Shown in pieces: positions 26,889 through 36,471 of a stretch of DNA of 64,000 nucleotides. Position numbers and translations under genes: made by a program. The DNA is from Sinomonas sp. ASV322 (GTDB taxonomy: Bacteria > Actinomycetota > Actinomycetes > Actinomycetales > Micrococcaceae): the NCBI RefSeq assembly GCF_030908245.1, contig NZ_JAVFJJ010000012.1, positions 1 through 64,000 on the forward strand, written 5' to 3'. The notes under the pieces are model-generated. The model was given only the letters and a program-made list of their open reading frames with translations, searched no databases and was not told where the DNA came from. Position 1 is the stretch's first letter, and each line of letters begins with the position of its first letter.

Positions 26889-27662
26889 ATGCTGGAAGTC
26901 ATCGACCACTGGATTCTGCATGCCGCCGGGCAGTGGTGGATCTACCCGATTCTTCTCGGGTTCTTCTTCGTCGATGGCTTCGCGATGCTCGTCCCGAGCG
27001 AGACGCTCATCGTTGCGCTCGCGGCCTACTGGCGCCACACCGGCCAGCCGAACCTCTGGATCCTCGGGCTCACGGCTCTCGCGGGCGCGATGGCGGGGGA
27101 CAACATGGCGTACCTCTTGGGGCGCCGGATCGGCACGGACCGCTGGAAGTGGATGCGCCGGCCCAGGGTGCAGAAGGTCTTCGGCTGGGCGCGCCACGAG
27201 CTCGACAAGCGCGGCGCCGTCCTCATCTTCACGGCGCGCTACATCCCGTGGGGCCGCGTCGCCGTCAACTACGTCGCGGGTTCGACTCGGTTCCGCCACC
27301 GCACGTTCTTCTGGCTCGACGCGTTCGCGTGTGTCGCGTGGGTCGGGTACTCCCTCGGAGTGGGGCTGCTCGCGAGCTCCTTCCCGTGGCTGCACAAGAA
27401 CCCGCTCCTGAGCGTCGTCGTCGCCGTCGCCTTCGCGCTCGTCCTCGGCGTGGTCCTCGACCACTCGATCACGGTGTTCCACCGCTGGCGCGACGCGAAG
27501 GATGCCGAGCGGGCGGCCGTGCGCGCTGCGGTGGCCCACCGGGCGCATCTCAGCCAGCACCCGGAAGAGGTCGAGGCAGACGACTACGCCCCGCATCCGC
27601 GCCACGAGGAGAGCTCGGCTGGTGTGCACCGTGGCCCTTCTCTAGAGTTGGACCGTGACTGA
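26889..27662 (+). CDS. DedA-family membrane protein
   Basis: 257 residues. VTT/SNARE-associated domain: FVDGFAMLVPSETLIVALAAY near residue 30, GAMAGDNMAYLLGRRIG near 75, TARYIPWGRVAVNYVAGSTRF near 120 (the conserved R-x-x-P-G region). Several membrane helices. DedA proteins are membrane lipid transporters/flippases that support envelope homeostasis. AAGGAG lies 9-10 nt before ATG 26889. The charged, His-rich C-terminal tail (about 60 residues) is not conserved in the family. Its end overlaps the add start by 8 bp. Confidence 0.9.
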   Translation: MLEVIDHWILHAAGQWWIYPILLGFFFVDGFAMLVPSETLIVALAAYWRHTGQPNLWILGLTALAGAMAGDNMAYLLGRRIGTDRWKWMRRPRVQKVFGWARHELDKRGAVLIFTARYIPWGRVAVNYVAGSTRFRHRTFFWLDAFACVAWVGYSLGVGLLASSFPWLHKNPLLSVVVAVAFALVLGVVLDHSITVFHRWRDAKDAERAAVRAAVAHRAHLSQHPEEVEADDYAPHPRHEESSAGVHRGPSLELDRD

Positions 27663-28797
27663 GCCGTTCGTCGATGACGCACCCGATCTGACCTTCGACC
27701 TCCGGGCCCTGCCCAAGGTCTCCCTCCATGACCACCTCGATGGCGGGCTGCGCCCCGCCACGATCATCGAGCTCGCGGCCGAAATCGGCCACGAGCTCCC
27801 CTCGACCGACCCAGTGGCGCTCGGAGAATGGTTCCGCGAGTCCGCGGACTCCGGTTCGCTTCCGCGCTACCTCGAGACGTTCGACCACACGATCGCGGTC
27901 ATGCAGACCGAGCCCGCGCTGCGCCGGATCGCGCGCGAATTCGTCGAGGACCTCGCGGACGACGGCGTCGTCTACGGCGAGGTGCGATGGGCGCCCGAGC
28001 AGCACCTCACGAAGGGCCTCTCTCTCGATCAGGCCGTCGAGGCCGTGCAGGCGGGCCTCGAAGAGGGCATCGCGAAGGTCGAGGAGTCCGGCCGCGTCAT
28101 CGCCGTCGGGCAGCTCATCACGGCGATGCGCCATGCCGACCGTGCCCAGGAGATCGCCGAGCTCGCCGTCCGCCACCGCGGTCGCGGGGCAGTGGGCTTC
28201 GACATCGCGGGCGCCGAGGACGGCTTCCCGGCGTCGCGCTTCGCGGACGCCTTCACGTATCTGGCCCGCAACAACTTCCCGGCGACCGTCCACGCGGGCG
28301 AGGCCGCGGGCCTTGAGAGCATCCAGTCCGCCCTCGTCGACGGCCGCGCCCTGCGCCTCGGACACGGCGTCCGGATCGCGGAGGACATCGAGGTCGAGGA
28401 GTCCGGAGAGGTGGACGAGGACGGCGTGCCGATCCTCGACGTGACGCTCGGCGAGCTCGCCGCGTGGGTCCGCGACCGCGGCATCGCCCTCGAGATCTGC
28501 CCGTCGTCGAACCTCCAGACCGGCGCGATCTCCCAGTGGGGCGAGGACATCCTCGACCATCCGATCGACATGCTCAACGAGCTCGGCTTCAACGTCACGG
28601 TCAACACGGACAACCGGCTCATGAGCGGCGTGACGCTCACGGACGAGTTCGAGCTGCTCGTCGAGGCCTTCGACTACGACCTCGACGACCTCCTCGACCT
28701 CACCCTCAACGCGGCCGAGGCGGCGTTCTTGCCCCTCGAGGACCGCGAGGACCTGGTCGAGTACATCAACGAGGCCTACGCGAACCTCGGCGAGTAG
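27655..28797 (+). CDS. add: Adenosine deaminase
   Basis: Converts (deoxy)adenosine to (deoxy)inosine. 380 residues. Metal and catalytic motifs: SLHDHLDGGLRP (HxH, near residue 25), VHAGEAAG (near 220), LRLGHGVRI near 240, CPSSNLQTG near 282, and NTDNRLMSGVTLTDEF near 320. The usual Asp pair appears as TDN rather than TDDP; DN is seen in part of the actinobacterial family. GTG 27655 lies 6 nt after TAGAGT (27643-27648), so it probably has its own leaderless promoter inside the DedA gene end. Confidence 0.93.
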   Translation: MTEPFVDDAPDLTFDLRALPKVSLHDHLDGGLRPATIIELAAEIGHELPSTDPVALGEWFRESADSGSLPRYLETFDHTIAVMQTEPALRRIAREFVEDLADDGVVYGEVRWAPEQHLTKGLSLDQAVEAVQAGLEEGIAKVEESGRVIAVGQLITAMRHADRAQEIAELAVRHRGRGAVGFDIAGAEDGFPASRFADAFTYLARNNFPATVHAGEAAGLESIQSALVDGRALRLGHGVRIAEDIEVEESGEVDEDGVPILDVTLGELAAWVRDRGIALEICPSSNLQTGAISQWGEDILDHPIDMLNELGFNVTVNTDNRLMSGVTLTDEFELLVEAFDYDLDDLLDLTLNAAEAAFLPLEDREDLVEYINEAYANLGE

Positions 28798-28823
28798 CGG
28801 CAGCGCCAGGGAAGCGAACCAAG

Positions 28824-29570
28824 GTGAGCGCCGCGGTCGACCGCCTCGTCGAGGTTGTCCGCCTTCTGCGGGAGCACTGCCTGTGGACGGCGGCGCTCAC
28901 CCACGCCTCGCTCGTCGAGTACCTCGTCGAGGAGTCCTACGAGCTCGTCGAGGCCATCGAGGACGAGCAGCCCGAGGGCGAGCTGAAGGGCGAGCTCGCG
29001 GACGTGCTCCTCCAAGTCGTGCTTCACTCCGAGATCGCGCGTGAGCGGGGCGCGTTCGACTTCGACGCCGTCGCCGAAGCGCTCACCGCGAAGATGGTCC
29101 GGCGCAACCGGCACGTCTTCACGGCCGACGGCGGCCTGCAGCTGAGCTTCCCCGCGACCGTCGAGGAGATCATCGCCTCGTGGGACGCCGCGAAACGCGA
29201 GGAGAAGGAGGCACTCGCGGCGAGTGCGGCGCGGGACGACGTGCTGCCCTCGCACCTGGCCCCGGCCGGAGGGGAAGCATCGGACGCCGTCGAGGGCCTG
29301 CCGCGCCACCTCCCGGCGCTTGCGCTCGCGGACAAGGCACTTGGGCGCGCCGAGCGCCGTCGTGCGCTCGATGGCCCGACGTCGGCGTCACTGGGCCCGA
29401 CCTCGGCGTCACTGGGCCCGACCTCGGCGTCACTGGGCCCGATCTCGGCGGAGTTCGCGACGGAGGACGACCTCGGGGAGCTGCTGCTCGCCGTCGTCCG
29501 CGTCGCGCGCTCGAAGGGCCTCGACGCCGAGCGGGCCCTCCGGTCGGCCGTGCGCCGCCTCCCCGCGTAG
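28824..29570 (+). CDS. MazG-family nucleotide pyrophosphohydrolase with repeat linker
   Basis: 248 residues. The MazG domain covers about residues 5-115: LVEYLVEESYELVEAIED and GELADVLLQVVLHSEIA give the EExxE-EExxD-type metal ligands. The cys-Pro-Trp start motif of E. coli MazG is HCLWTAALTH here. A second partial region at the C-terminus (EDDLGELLLAVVRVARSKGLD) resembles the end of the second MazG repeat. Between them, residues about 185-210 are four copies of GP(T/I)SASL, coded by 21-bp tandem repeats. GTG 28824 was chosen as the first start after add. Hydrolyses non-canonical or stress nucleotides in relatives. Confidence 0.85.
   Translation: MSAAVDRLVEVVRLLREHCLWTAALTHASLVEYLVEESYELVEAIEDEQPEGELKGELADVLLQVVLHSEIARERGAFDFDAVAEALTAKMVRRNRHVFTADGGLQLSFPATVEEIIASWDAAKREEKEALAASAARDDVLPSHLAPAGGEASDAVEGLPRHLPALALADKALGRAERRRALDGPTSASLGPTSASLGPTSASLGPISAEFATEDDLGELLLAVVRVARSKGLDAERALRSAVRRLPA
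29373..29456 (+). repeat. In-frame 21-bp tandem repeat in the mazG linker
   Basis: Four 21-bp units starting at 29373, 29394, 29415 and 29436 (GGCCCGAC(G/C)TCGGCGTCACTG); the second and third are identical and the last has diverged at its end. Being a multiple of 3, gain or loss of units keeps the frame. Confidence 0.9.
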
Positions 29571-29610
29571 CGATAGTCACAGTGTCGCGCCGCCCCCTCG
29601 CGCCCACTAG

Positions 29611-30966
<1,356 letters not shown>

Positions 30967-30974
30967 CACCCGTC

Positions 30975-31090
30975 CAGGGGTCACGTCCCGCGGGTGCGCG
31001 TCCGTTCAGGGGTCACGTCCCGCGGGTTTCACCAGCGGGGCACGTGACCCTTGGAGCGCGATGCACCGACGGGATGTGACCCTTGAACGG
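30975..31090. repeat. 32-bp repeat family, second locus, two units in each orientation
   Basis: GGTCACGTCCCGCGGGT occurs at 30979 and 31011 (32 bp apart). The inverted core GTGACCC occurs at 31044 and 31076 (again 32 bp apart). The plus-strand units have the same 21-bp core as array B at the window start (CAGGGGTCACGTCCCGCGG and the following GT). The inverted pair is more diverged. Lies directly after the eno stop. Confidence 0.88.
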
Positions 31091-31116
31091 CAGGTGCCTC
31101 GCGGGGATTCACCTCA

Positions 31117-31152
31117 GTGGCGGCTATGGTTGAACGAGACCATAGCCGCCAC
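31117..31152. terminator. Perfect 14-bp inverted repeat between eno and ftsB
   Basis: GTGGCGGCTATGGT (31117-31130) pairs perfectly with ACCATAGCCGCCAC (31139-31152) across an 8-nt loop. No T-run follows. Could end eno transcription or be an operator for ftsB, which starts 36 bp later. Confidence 0.65.
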
Positions 31153-31187
31153 AGGCTTATGCCCTGCCCTCGGGCGAAAGGATTCCC

Positions 31188-31808
31188 ATGGCCACGCGAC
31201 GCCCCCAGGTACCCCGGGCCTCCCGGGGCACGGGCACGCCCGCGCGGCCGCATCCGGCACCCGAGGCGAGGCAGGCCGTTGCGGCGGTCCCGAAGCCGGC
31301 TCTCGAACCGAAGCACGCGGCCAAGCCGACCCTGAGCGGCGTGGCGAGATCCGCGCCGTCGCCCGCGACGACGGCGAAGGCCGGAGCGGCAGCGCGCGAT
31401 CACGCCGACGCCGCGCCCGTCCCGGCGCGGGCCTTCTCGGGGCGGATCGTTGCACTCGTCCTCGTCCTCGTCGCGGTGACCGTCATGCTCGCGCCGACCG
31501 TGCGCGTCTTCCTGAGCCAGCGTTCGGAGATCCAGACCATCCAGGCCGATATCGCGGCGAAGCAGAGCGATCAGGCGAACCTCAAGTCGCTCATCTCCCG
31601 GTGGCAGGATCCGGCGTTCATCCAGCAGCAGGCGAGGGACCGCATTAACATGGTGATGCCGGGTGAGACCTCGTATTGGGTCTTCGGCGACTCCGCGTCG
31701 TCGTCCGCCTCGAGCGGTGCGACCGGCACCTCGCCGGGCAAGGCGTCGTCGAGCGTCCCGTGGACGCAGTCCCTGTGGGACTCGGTGCGCCGCGCTGCGA
31801 CGGACTAG
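31188..31808 (+). CDS. ftsB: Septum formation initiator (FtsB/DivIC) family protein
   Basis: Bitopic divisome protein. 206 residues: a long Ala/Pro-rich cytoplasmic tail (residues 1-83), one membrane helix (IVALVLVLVAVTVMLAPTV), then an extracytoplasmic coiled coil (SQRSEIQTIQADIAAKQSDQANL) and the conserved WQDPAFIQQQARDRINMVMPGE segment. C-terminal Ser/Ala-rich tail. Its position after eno is the standard actinobacterial location. ATG 31188 has AAAGGA about 6 nt upstream. Confidence 0.92.
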   Translation: MATRRPQVPRASRGTGTPARPHPAPEARQAVAAVPKPALEPKHAAKPTLSGVARSAPSPATTAKAGAAARDHADAAPVPARAFSGRIVALVLVLVAVTVMLAPTVRVFLSQRSEIQTIQADIAAKQSDQANLKSLISRWQDPAFIQQQARDRINMVMPGETSYWVFGDSASSSASSGATGTSPGKASSSVPWTQSLWDSVRRAATD

Positions 31809-31838
31809 GCGACCCGGCGTCGCGTGAGAAAGGACATC

Positions 31839-32552
31839 GTGACCGACCCCAGCCACGGCCCGAACCCCGCCGCGGGCGAGCCGGCCAGCAGCGCGCCCAC
31901 GCCCGCCGACCTCGAGGTCATCAGCCGCCAGCTCGGCCGGCCGGTGCGGGACGTCGTCGAGATCTCCGCGCGTTGTGTGTGCGGCAATCCGCTCGTCGCG
32001 GCGACGGCACCCCGGCTCTCGAACGGCACGCCGTTCCCGACGACGTTCTATCTCACGCACCCCGTCATCACGTCCGCGGTCTCGCGGCTCGAGGCGGGGG
32101 GCACGATGAACGAGATGAACGCGCGCCTCGCCGAGGATCCGGAGCTGGCCAAGGCATATCGGTCCGCGCACGAGGCGTATCTCTCGGAGCGCGCACGCAT
32201 CGGCGAGCGAGCCGGGACGGGTCCGGTGCCCGAGATCGACGGCGTCTCGGCGGGCGGCATGCCGGAGCGGGTCAAATGCCTCCACGTCCTCGTCGGCCAG
32301 TCCCTCGCGATGGGTCCCGGCGTCAACCCGCTCGGCGACGAGGCCATCGAGCTCATCTCCGCATGGTGGACCCGTGGCCGCTGCATGTGCACGGGCGCGT
32401 GGGACACCGAGTCGCCGACGCCGAGCCGTGAGCTGAGCCGACACGGCCCGCAGGGGCTCCCTGCGATGACGGGCCGGCCCGCACCGGTCCGGAAGGGGGC
32501 TGGCGCGGCTGGCGGGGACGAGGGGGAGTACACCAAGGGGGAGGACGTATGA
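31839..32552 (+). CDS. DUF501 domain-containing protein
   Basis: About 237 residues. DUF501 core with RPVRDVVEISARCVCGNPLVAAT near residue 35, PFPTTFYLTHP near 62, VKCLHVLVGQSLAMGPGVNPLGDEAI near 145 and a C-terminal GRCMCTG. The conserved Cys suggest metal binding, unproved. The function of the family is unknown; it always travels with eno/ftsB/ppx in actinobacteria. GTG 31839 (AAAGGA 4 nt upstream) is preferred to GTG 31824. The last 60 residues are low-complexity. Confidence 0.88.
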   Translation: MTDPSHGPNPAAGEPASSAPTPADLEVISRQLGRPVRDVVEISARCVCGNPLVAATAPRLSNGTPFPTTFYLTHPVITSAVSRLEAGGTMNEMNARLAEDPELAKAYRSAHEAYLSERARIGERAGTGPVPEIDGVSAGGMPERVKCLHVLVGQSLAMGPGVNPLGDEAIELISAWWTRGRCMCTGAWDTESPTPSRELSRHGPQGLPAMTGRPAPVRKGAGAAGGDEGEYTKGEDV

Positions 32553-33520
32553 GGGTTGCTGGGATCGACTGCGGAACGAATTCGATCCGTCTGCTCGTGG
32601 CCGATGCGGCGGGCGTGGATGAGGCCGGGGCGGGCCACGCGCGCCTGACCGACGTGCACCGCGAGATGCGGATCGTCCGTCTGGGCCAAGGCGTGGACGC
32701 GACCGGGATGCTGGCCCCCGAGGCGCTTGAACGGACGTTCGCCGCGGTCGAAGACTATGCGGCGATCATCCGCGAGCTCGGTGCCGAACGGGTGCGCTTC
32801 GTCGCGACGAGCGCGACGCGCGATGCGAAGAACCGCAGCGAGTTCGTCGACGGGATCAGGGCCCGCCTCGGCGTCGAGCCAGAGGTCGTGGCGGGCGTCG
32901 AGGAGGCGGCGCTGAGCTTTGCCGGCGCCGCGAGCGTCCTTCCGCTCGAAGCGGGACGGCCCGTCGTCGTCGTCGACCTCGGGGGAGGGAGCACCGAGTT
33001 CGTTCTGGGCGACGCCGACGGGGTCATCGCCGCGCGCTCGATCGACATGGGAGCCGTGCGCCTCACCGAGCGGCACCTGCTCAGCGATCCGCCGACGGCG
33101 GCCGAAATCGCCGAGGCGCAGGACGACGTCGACCGCGGCTTCGAGGAAGCTCTCGCCGAGGTGCCGCTCGACCAGGCGACGGCGGTCATCGGCGTCGCCG
33201 GCTCGATTACGACGATCACGGCGCACGCCCTCGCCCTGCCCGCCTACGAGCCGGACCGGATCCACGGCGCCGAGCTGTCGCTCGCGAAGATCGAGGCGGC
33301 GTGCTGGTCGCTCATCGGACTGAGCCGCAGCGAGCGGGCCGCGCTCCCGTACATGCATCCCGGCCGGGCCGACGTCATCGGGGCGGGCGCGCTCGTGTGG
33401 CGACGCATCCTCGAACGGATGGCAGAGATCACGGGCGGCCGGGTTGCCATGGCGACCACGAGCGAGCACGACATCCTCGACGGCATCGCGCTGAGTACGC
33501 TCGGCCACGCCGCGGGCTGA
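32549..33520 (+). CDS. Ppx/GppA-family exopolyphosphatase
   Basis: 323 residues. ASKHA-fold motifs: GIDCGTNSIRLLVAD at the N-terminus, VATSATRDAKNRSEF near 95 (conserved SATRDA), EAALSFAGA near 125, VVDLGGGSTEFVLG near 150 and SIDMGAVRLTERHL near 170. Degrades polyphosphate or pppGpp in relatives; the short length matches the actinobacterial two-domain form. ATG overlaps the DUF501 stop (ATGA), so coupling is likely. Confidence 0.92.
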   Translation: MRVAGIDCGTNSIRLLVADAAGVDEAGAGHARLTDVHREMRIVRLGQGVDATGMLAPEALERTFAAVEDYAAIIRELGAERVRFVATSATRDAKNRSEFVDGIRARLGVEPEVVAGVEEAALSFAGAASVLPLEAGRPVVVVDLGGGSTEFVLGDADGVIAARSIDMGAVRLTERHLLSDPPTAAEIAEAQDDVDRGFEEALAEVPLDQATAVIGVAGSITTITAHALALPAYEPDRIHGAELSLAKIEAACWSLIGLSRSERAALPYMHPGRADVIGAGALVWRRILERMAEITGGRVAMATTSEHDILDGIALSTLGHAAG

Positions 33521-33523
33521 GGC

Positions 33524-34906
33524 ATGCCGGTCAGGGAACGCGTGCTCCGTCGCGCCACAAAGCTCCTTGTTGTCGTCGTCGCGGCCTTCGGGTGCCTGGG
33601 CCTCGTCGGCCTGACGCTCCTGGTGCCCAGTGCGCCGGCGCACGCCGACAGCATCCGCGACGGCGAGTACTGGCTCTCGGAGTACGGGATCCAGAAGGCC
33701 TGGGACGTCTCGAAGGGGGCCGGCGTCACGGTCGCCGTCATCGACAGCGGCGTGAACGGGAGCATCGCGGACCTCAAGGGCACAATAGCGGGCGGATCGG
33801 ACGTCTCGGGCGCGGGGCAGGCGGACGGCCAGAGACCGCTCGGCTCCGAGCCCGTCCACGGGACGCTCGTCGCGACGGTCCTGGCCGGGCGGGGGCACAA
33901 TCCCGACGGGTCCCCGGTCGCGAGCGGGTCAGCCGGCTCGGACGGGATCGTGGGCGTCGCGCCGCAGGCTCAGCTCCTGACGGTCTCGACGTGGCTCGGC
34001 TCGCCGAATCCGGCCGGCCGCCCGGACTCGGACCAGATTCCCGCCGCGGTGCGCTGGGCCGTGGACCACGGCGCAAAGGTCATCAACATGTCCCTCGGGA
34101 GCTCGTCCCCGGACTGGCCCACGAGCTGGGACGACGCGTTCCTGTACGCCGAACAGAAGGACGTCGTCATCGTCGCGGCCGCGGGCAATCGCGCCGCTGG
34201 GAACGTCCAGGTCGGGGCGCCCGCCACCATTCCGGGCGTGCTCACTGTGGCGGGGCTTGACAGGCACGAGCACGCGAGCGTCGACGCGTCCTCGCAGGGA
34301 GTGAGCATCGGGGTCTCGGCCCCCGCGGAGCAGCTCCTCGGCGGTCTCCCGGATGGAAGCTACGCCCAGTGGGAGGGATCGTCGGGGGCCACGCCGATCG
34401 TGGCCGGCGTCGCGGCCCTCATCCGCGCGAAGTGGCCGCAGATGAGCGCGAAGCAGGTCATCAACCGGATCATCTCGACGGCCAAGGACGCCGGGGCGCA
34501 CGGGCACGATCCGATCTACGGCTACGGGATCCTCGACGCCGGCGCCGCCCTCACGGCCAACGTGCCCGAGGCGACGGCGAACCCCTTGGGCTCGATCGCG
34601 GACTGGATCCGCGTGCACCGCCGCTCGGCCCCGGCAACCGCGGCCCCGAGCCCGACAGGCCCCGCCAAGGCCCCGGCCGAGGACGCTCCCCTTCCCGAAG
34701 CCACGGCCCCGGCGCCGGTGGCGTCGGCCGACGCGAACCCGTGGCCCGCCGTCGTCGTGCTCGGGTTCGGCGCGCTCATCCTCGCGATCCTCGGGGGAGG
34801 GACATGGCACGTCCTCAGGCTTCGAAGGGCGGCGGTACCGGAGGCCGACGACGGCGGCGAGACCAAGTCCGACGTCATGGAGGAATCGAGTCCCGAAGAG
34901 AGCTAG
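33524..34906 (+). CDS. Mycosin-like subtilase (S8) with C-terminal membrane anchor
   Basis: 460 residues. Signal peptide (residues 5-44, cleavage near AHA-DS), catalytic triad Asp in VAVIDSGVNGS (about 73), His in EPVHGTLVATVLAG (about 112) and Ser in GSSGATPIVAGVAAL (about 286), with the oxyanion Asn in AAAGNRAAGN. An Ala/Pro-rich stalk (about 365-405) leads to a C-terminal helix (WPAVVVLGFGALILAILGGG) and a short cytoplasmic tail. This layout matches type VII secretion mycosins, but no ESX genes are nearby. ATG 33524 is 3 bp after ppx/gppA. Its stop TAG starts the Rex-like site. Confidence 0.9.
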   Translation: MPVRERVLRRATKLLVVVVAAFGCLGLVGLTLLVPSAPAHADSIRDGEYWLSEYGIQKAWDVSKGAGVTVAVIDSGVNGSIADLKGTIAGGSDVSGAGQADGQRPLGSEPVHGTLVATVLAGRGHNPDGSPVASGSAGSDGIVGVAPQAQLLTVSTWLGSPNPAGRPDSDQIPAAVRWAVDHGAKVINMSLGSSSPDWPTSWDDAFLYAEQKDVVIVAAAGNRAAGNVQVGAPATIPGVLTVAGLDRHEHASVDASSQGVSIGVSAPAEQLLGGLPDGSYAQWEGSSGATPIVAGVAALIRAKWPQMSAKQVINRIISTAKDAGAHGHDPIYGYGILDAGAALTANVPEATANPLGSIADWIRVHRRSAPATAAPSPTGPAKAPAEDAPLPEATAPAPVASADANPWPAVVVLGFGALILAILGGGTWHVLRLRRAAVPEADDGGETKSDVMEESSPEES

Positions 34907-34921
34907 TGAAAGTTTTCACAA
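34904..34921 (+). promoter_or_regulatory. Rex-like operator upstream of ndh
   Basis: TAGTGAA-AGTT-TTCACAA matches the Rex consensus TTGTGAA-N4-TTCACAA at 13 of 14 defined bases. It ends 5 bp before TACAGT (34927-34932), the probable -10 of ndh. Rex is the NADH/NAD+-sensing repressor of respiratory genes, and ndh is a known target type. Confidence 0.75.
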
Positions 34922-34938
34922 GTTGCTACAGTAGGAAT

Positions 34939-36357
34939 ATGCCTTCCTCCATTGAGCTTGTCGACCGCCCGCGCGTTCTCGTCGCCGGCGGCGGTTACGT
35001 TGGTCTCTACGTGGCTCTCGGGCTGCAGAAGAAGATCGCCCAGGCCGGCGGTATCGTCACCGTCGTCGACCCGATGCCGTACATGACCTACCAGCCGTTC
35101 CTCCCCGAGGTGGCCGGCGGCAACATCGAGGCCCGCCACGTCGTCGTTCCCCTGCGCCGGACCCTGCCCCAGGCCGAGGTCATCCAGGGTTCGATCGTCG
35201 CCGTCGACCACGCCAACCGCTCCGCCACGGTCCAGCTACCGGGCAACGAGGGCACCGTCGAAATCCCGTACGTCGACATCGTCGTGGCGGCGGGCGCGAT
35301 CACGCGCACCTTCCCGATCCCTGGCCTCGCCGAGAAGGGCATCGGCAACAAGACGATCGAGGAGGCCATCGCCCTCCGCAACCAGGTGCTCGAGCGCATC
35401 GAGTTCGCCTCGACGGCCGCCGATCCGGCCGAGCGCGAGGCCGCCCTCACGTTCGTCGTCGTCGGCGGGGGCTTCGCGGGCATCGAGACGATCACGGAGC
35501 TCGAGGACCTCGCGCGCTCGACGGTTGCGAAGAACGACCGCGTCAAGCAGGAAGACGTCCGCTTCGTCCTCGTCGAGGCCATGGGCCGCATCATGCCCGA
35601 GGTCACGCCCGAGCAGGCTGAGTGGGTCGTCGAGCACCTCCAGAGCCGTGGGATCGAGGTTCTCCTCAACACGTCGCTCGCGAACGCGGAGGGCACGCTC
35701 AAGCTCATCAACATGCCGGACAAGTCCCCGGCCCAGGAGTTCGCCGCGGACACCCTCATCTGGTGCGCGGGCGTCCAGGCCAACCCGCTCGTCCGGTCGA
35801 CCGATTTCCCGCTCGAGCCTCGCGGCCGCGTCCGCGTGCTCCCGGACCTCCGCGTCGCCGGCGACGAGGGCATCGTCGAGAACGCGTGGGCCGCCGGTGA
35901 CGTCGCGGCTGTCCCGGACCTCACGGGCAAGGGCCTCCCGGACGGAACGTGCGTCCCGAACGCCCAGCACGCTCTGCGCCAGGCCAAGGTCCTCGCGAAG
36001 AACCTCTGGGCCTCCCGCTGGGACCGCCCCCTCGAGGACTACCGGCACAAGAACCTCGGCGCCGTCGCGGGCTTCGGCCCGTGGAAGGGTGTCGCGAACA
36101 TCAACATCGTGGGCCACATCGGCCTTCGCGGCCCGCTCGCGTGGGTTGCTCACCGCGGCTACCACGGCCTCGCGATCCCGACCGTCGAGCGCAAGTTCCG
36201 CGTGGGCCTCGATTGGCTCTCGGCCCTGTTCGCCGGCCGCGACAACACGCCGCTCGAGAACCTCGACAACCCGCGTGCCGCGTTCATTGCCGCCGCGAGC
36301 CCGAAGCCGCAGACCCCGGCGCCGCCGGTCGAGCCGGCCAAGGTCCCGGCTCAGTAG
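34939..36357 (+). CDS. ndh: Type II NADH dehydrogenase
   Basis: Non-proton-pumping NADH:quinone oxidoreductase. 472 residues. FAD motif VLVAGGGYVGLYVAL near residue 13, the conserved YQPFLPEVAGG near 50, AAGAITRTFPIPGL near 115, NAD motif FVVVGGGFAGIETITEL near 175, and the second FAD segment AAGDVAAVPDL near 320. The C-terminal region (GHIGLRGPLAWVAHRGYH, amphipathic) binds the membrane. ATG 34939 lies 6 nt after TACAGT, so the mRNA is probably leaderless, with the Rex-like operator just upstream. Followed by a terminator. Confidence 0.94.
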   Translation: MPSSIELVDRPRVLVAGGGYVGLYVALGLQKKIAQAGGIVTVVDPMPYMTYQPFLPEVAGGNIEARHVVVPLRRTLPQAEVIQGSIVAVDHANRSATVQLPGNEGTVEIPYVDIVVAAGAITRTFPIPGLAEKGIGNKTIEEAIALRNQVLERIEFASTAADPAEREAALTFVVVGGGFAGIETITELEDLARSTVAKNDRVKQEDVRFVLVEAMGRIMPEVTPEQAEWVVEHLQSRGIEVLLNTSLANAEGTLKLINMPDKSPAQEFAADTLIWCAGVQANPLVRSTDFPLEPRGRVRVLPDLRVAGDEGIVENAWAAGDVAAVPDLTGKGLPDGTCVPNAQHALRQAKVLAKNLWASRWDRPLEDYRHKNLGAVAGFGPWKGVANINIVGHIGLRGPLAWVAHRGYHGLAIPTVERKFRVGLDWLSALFAGRDNTPLENLDNPRAAFIAAASPKPQTPAPPVEPAKVPAQ

Positions 36358-36379
36358 TCCTACCGGACCACAGCGCAAC

Positions 36380-36409
36380 GGCGGTCGCCTCCTCCGGGAG
36401 GCGGCCGCC
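36380..36409 (+). terminator. Hairpin after ndh
   Basis: GGCGGTCGCCTCC pairs with GGAGGCGGCCGCC with one G-T pair and a short loop. It separates ndh from the convergent lipoprotein gene. Confidence 0.8.
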
Positions 36410-36471
36410 GTCGCTCGTTCATCGATCTGCGGGACCCGAACCCTGTCGAGCAGCCCGCCCGCACTAAGAGG

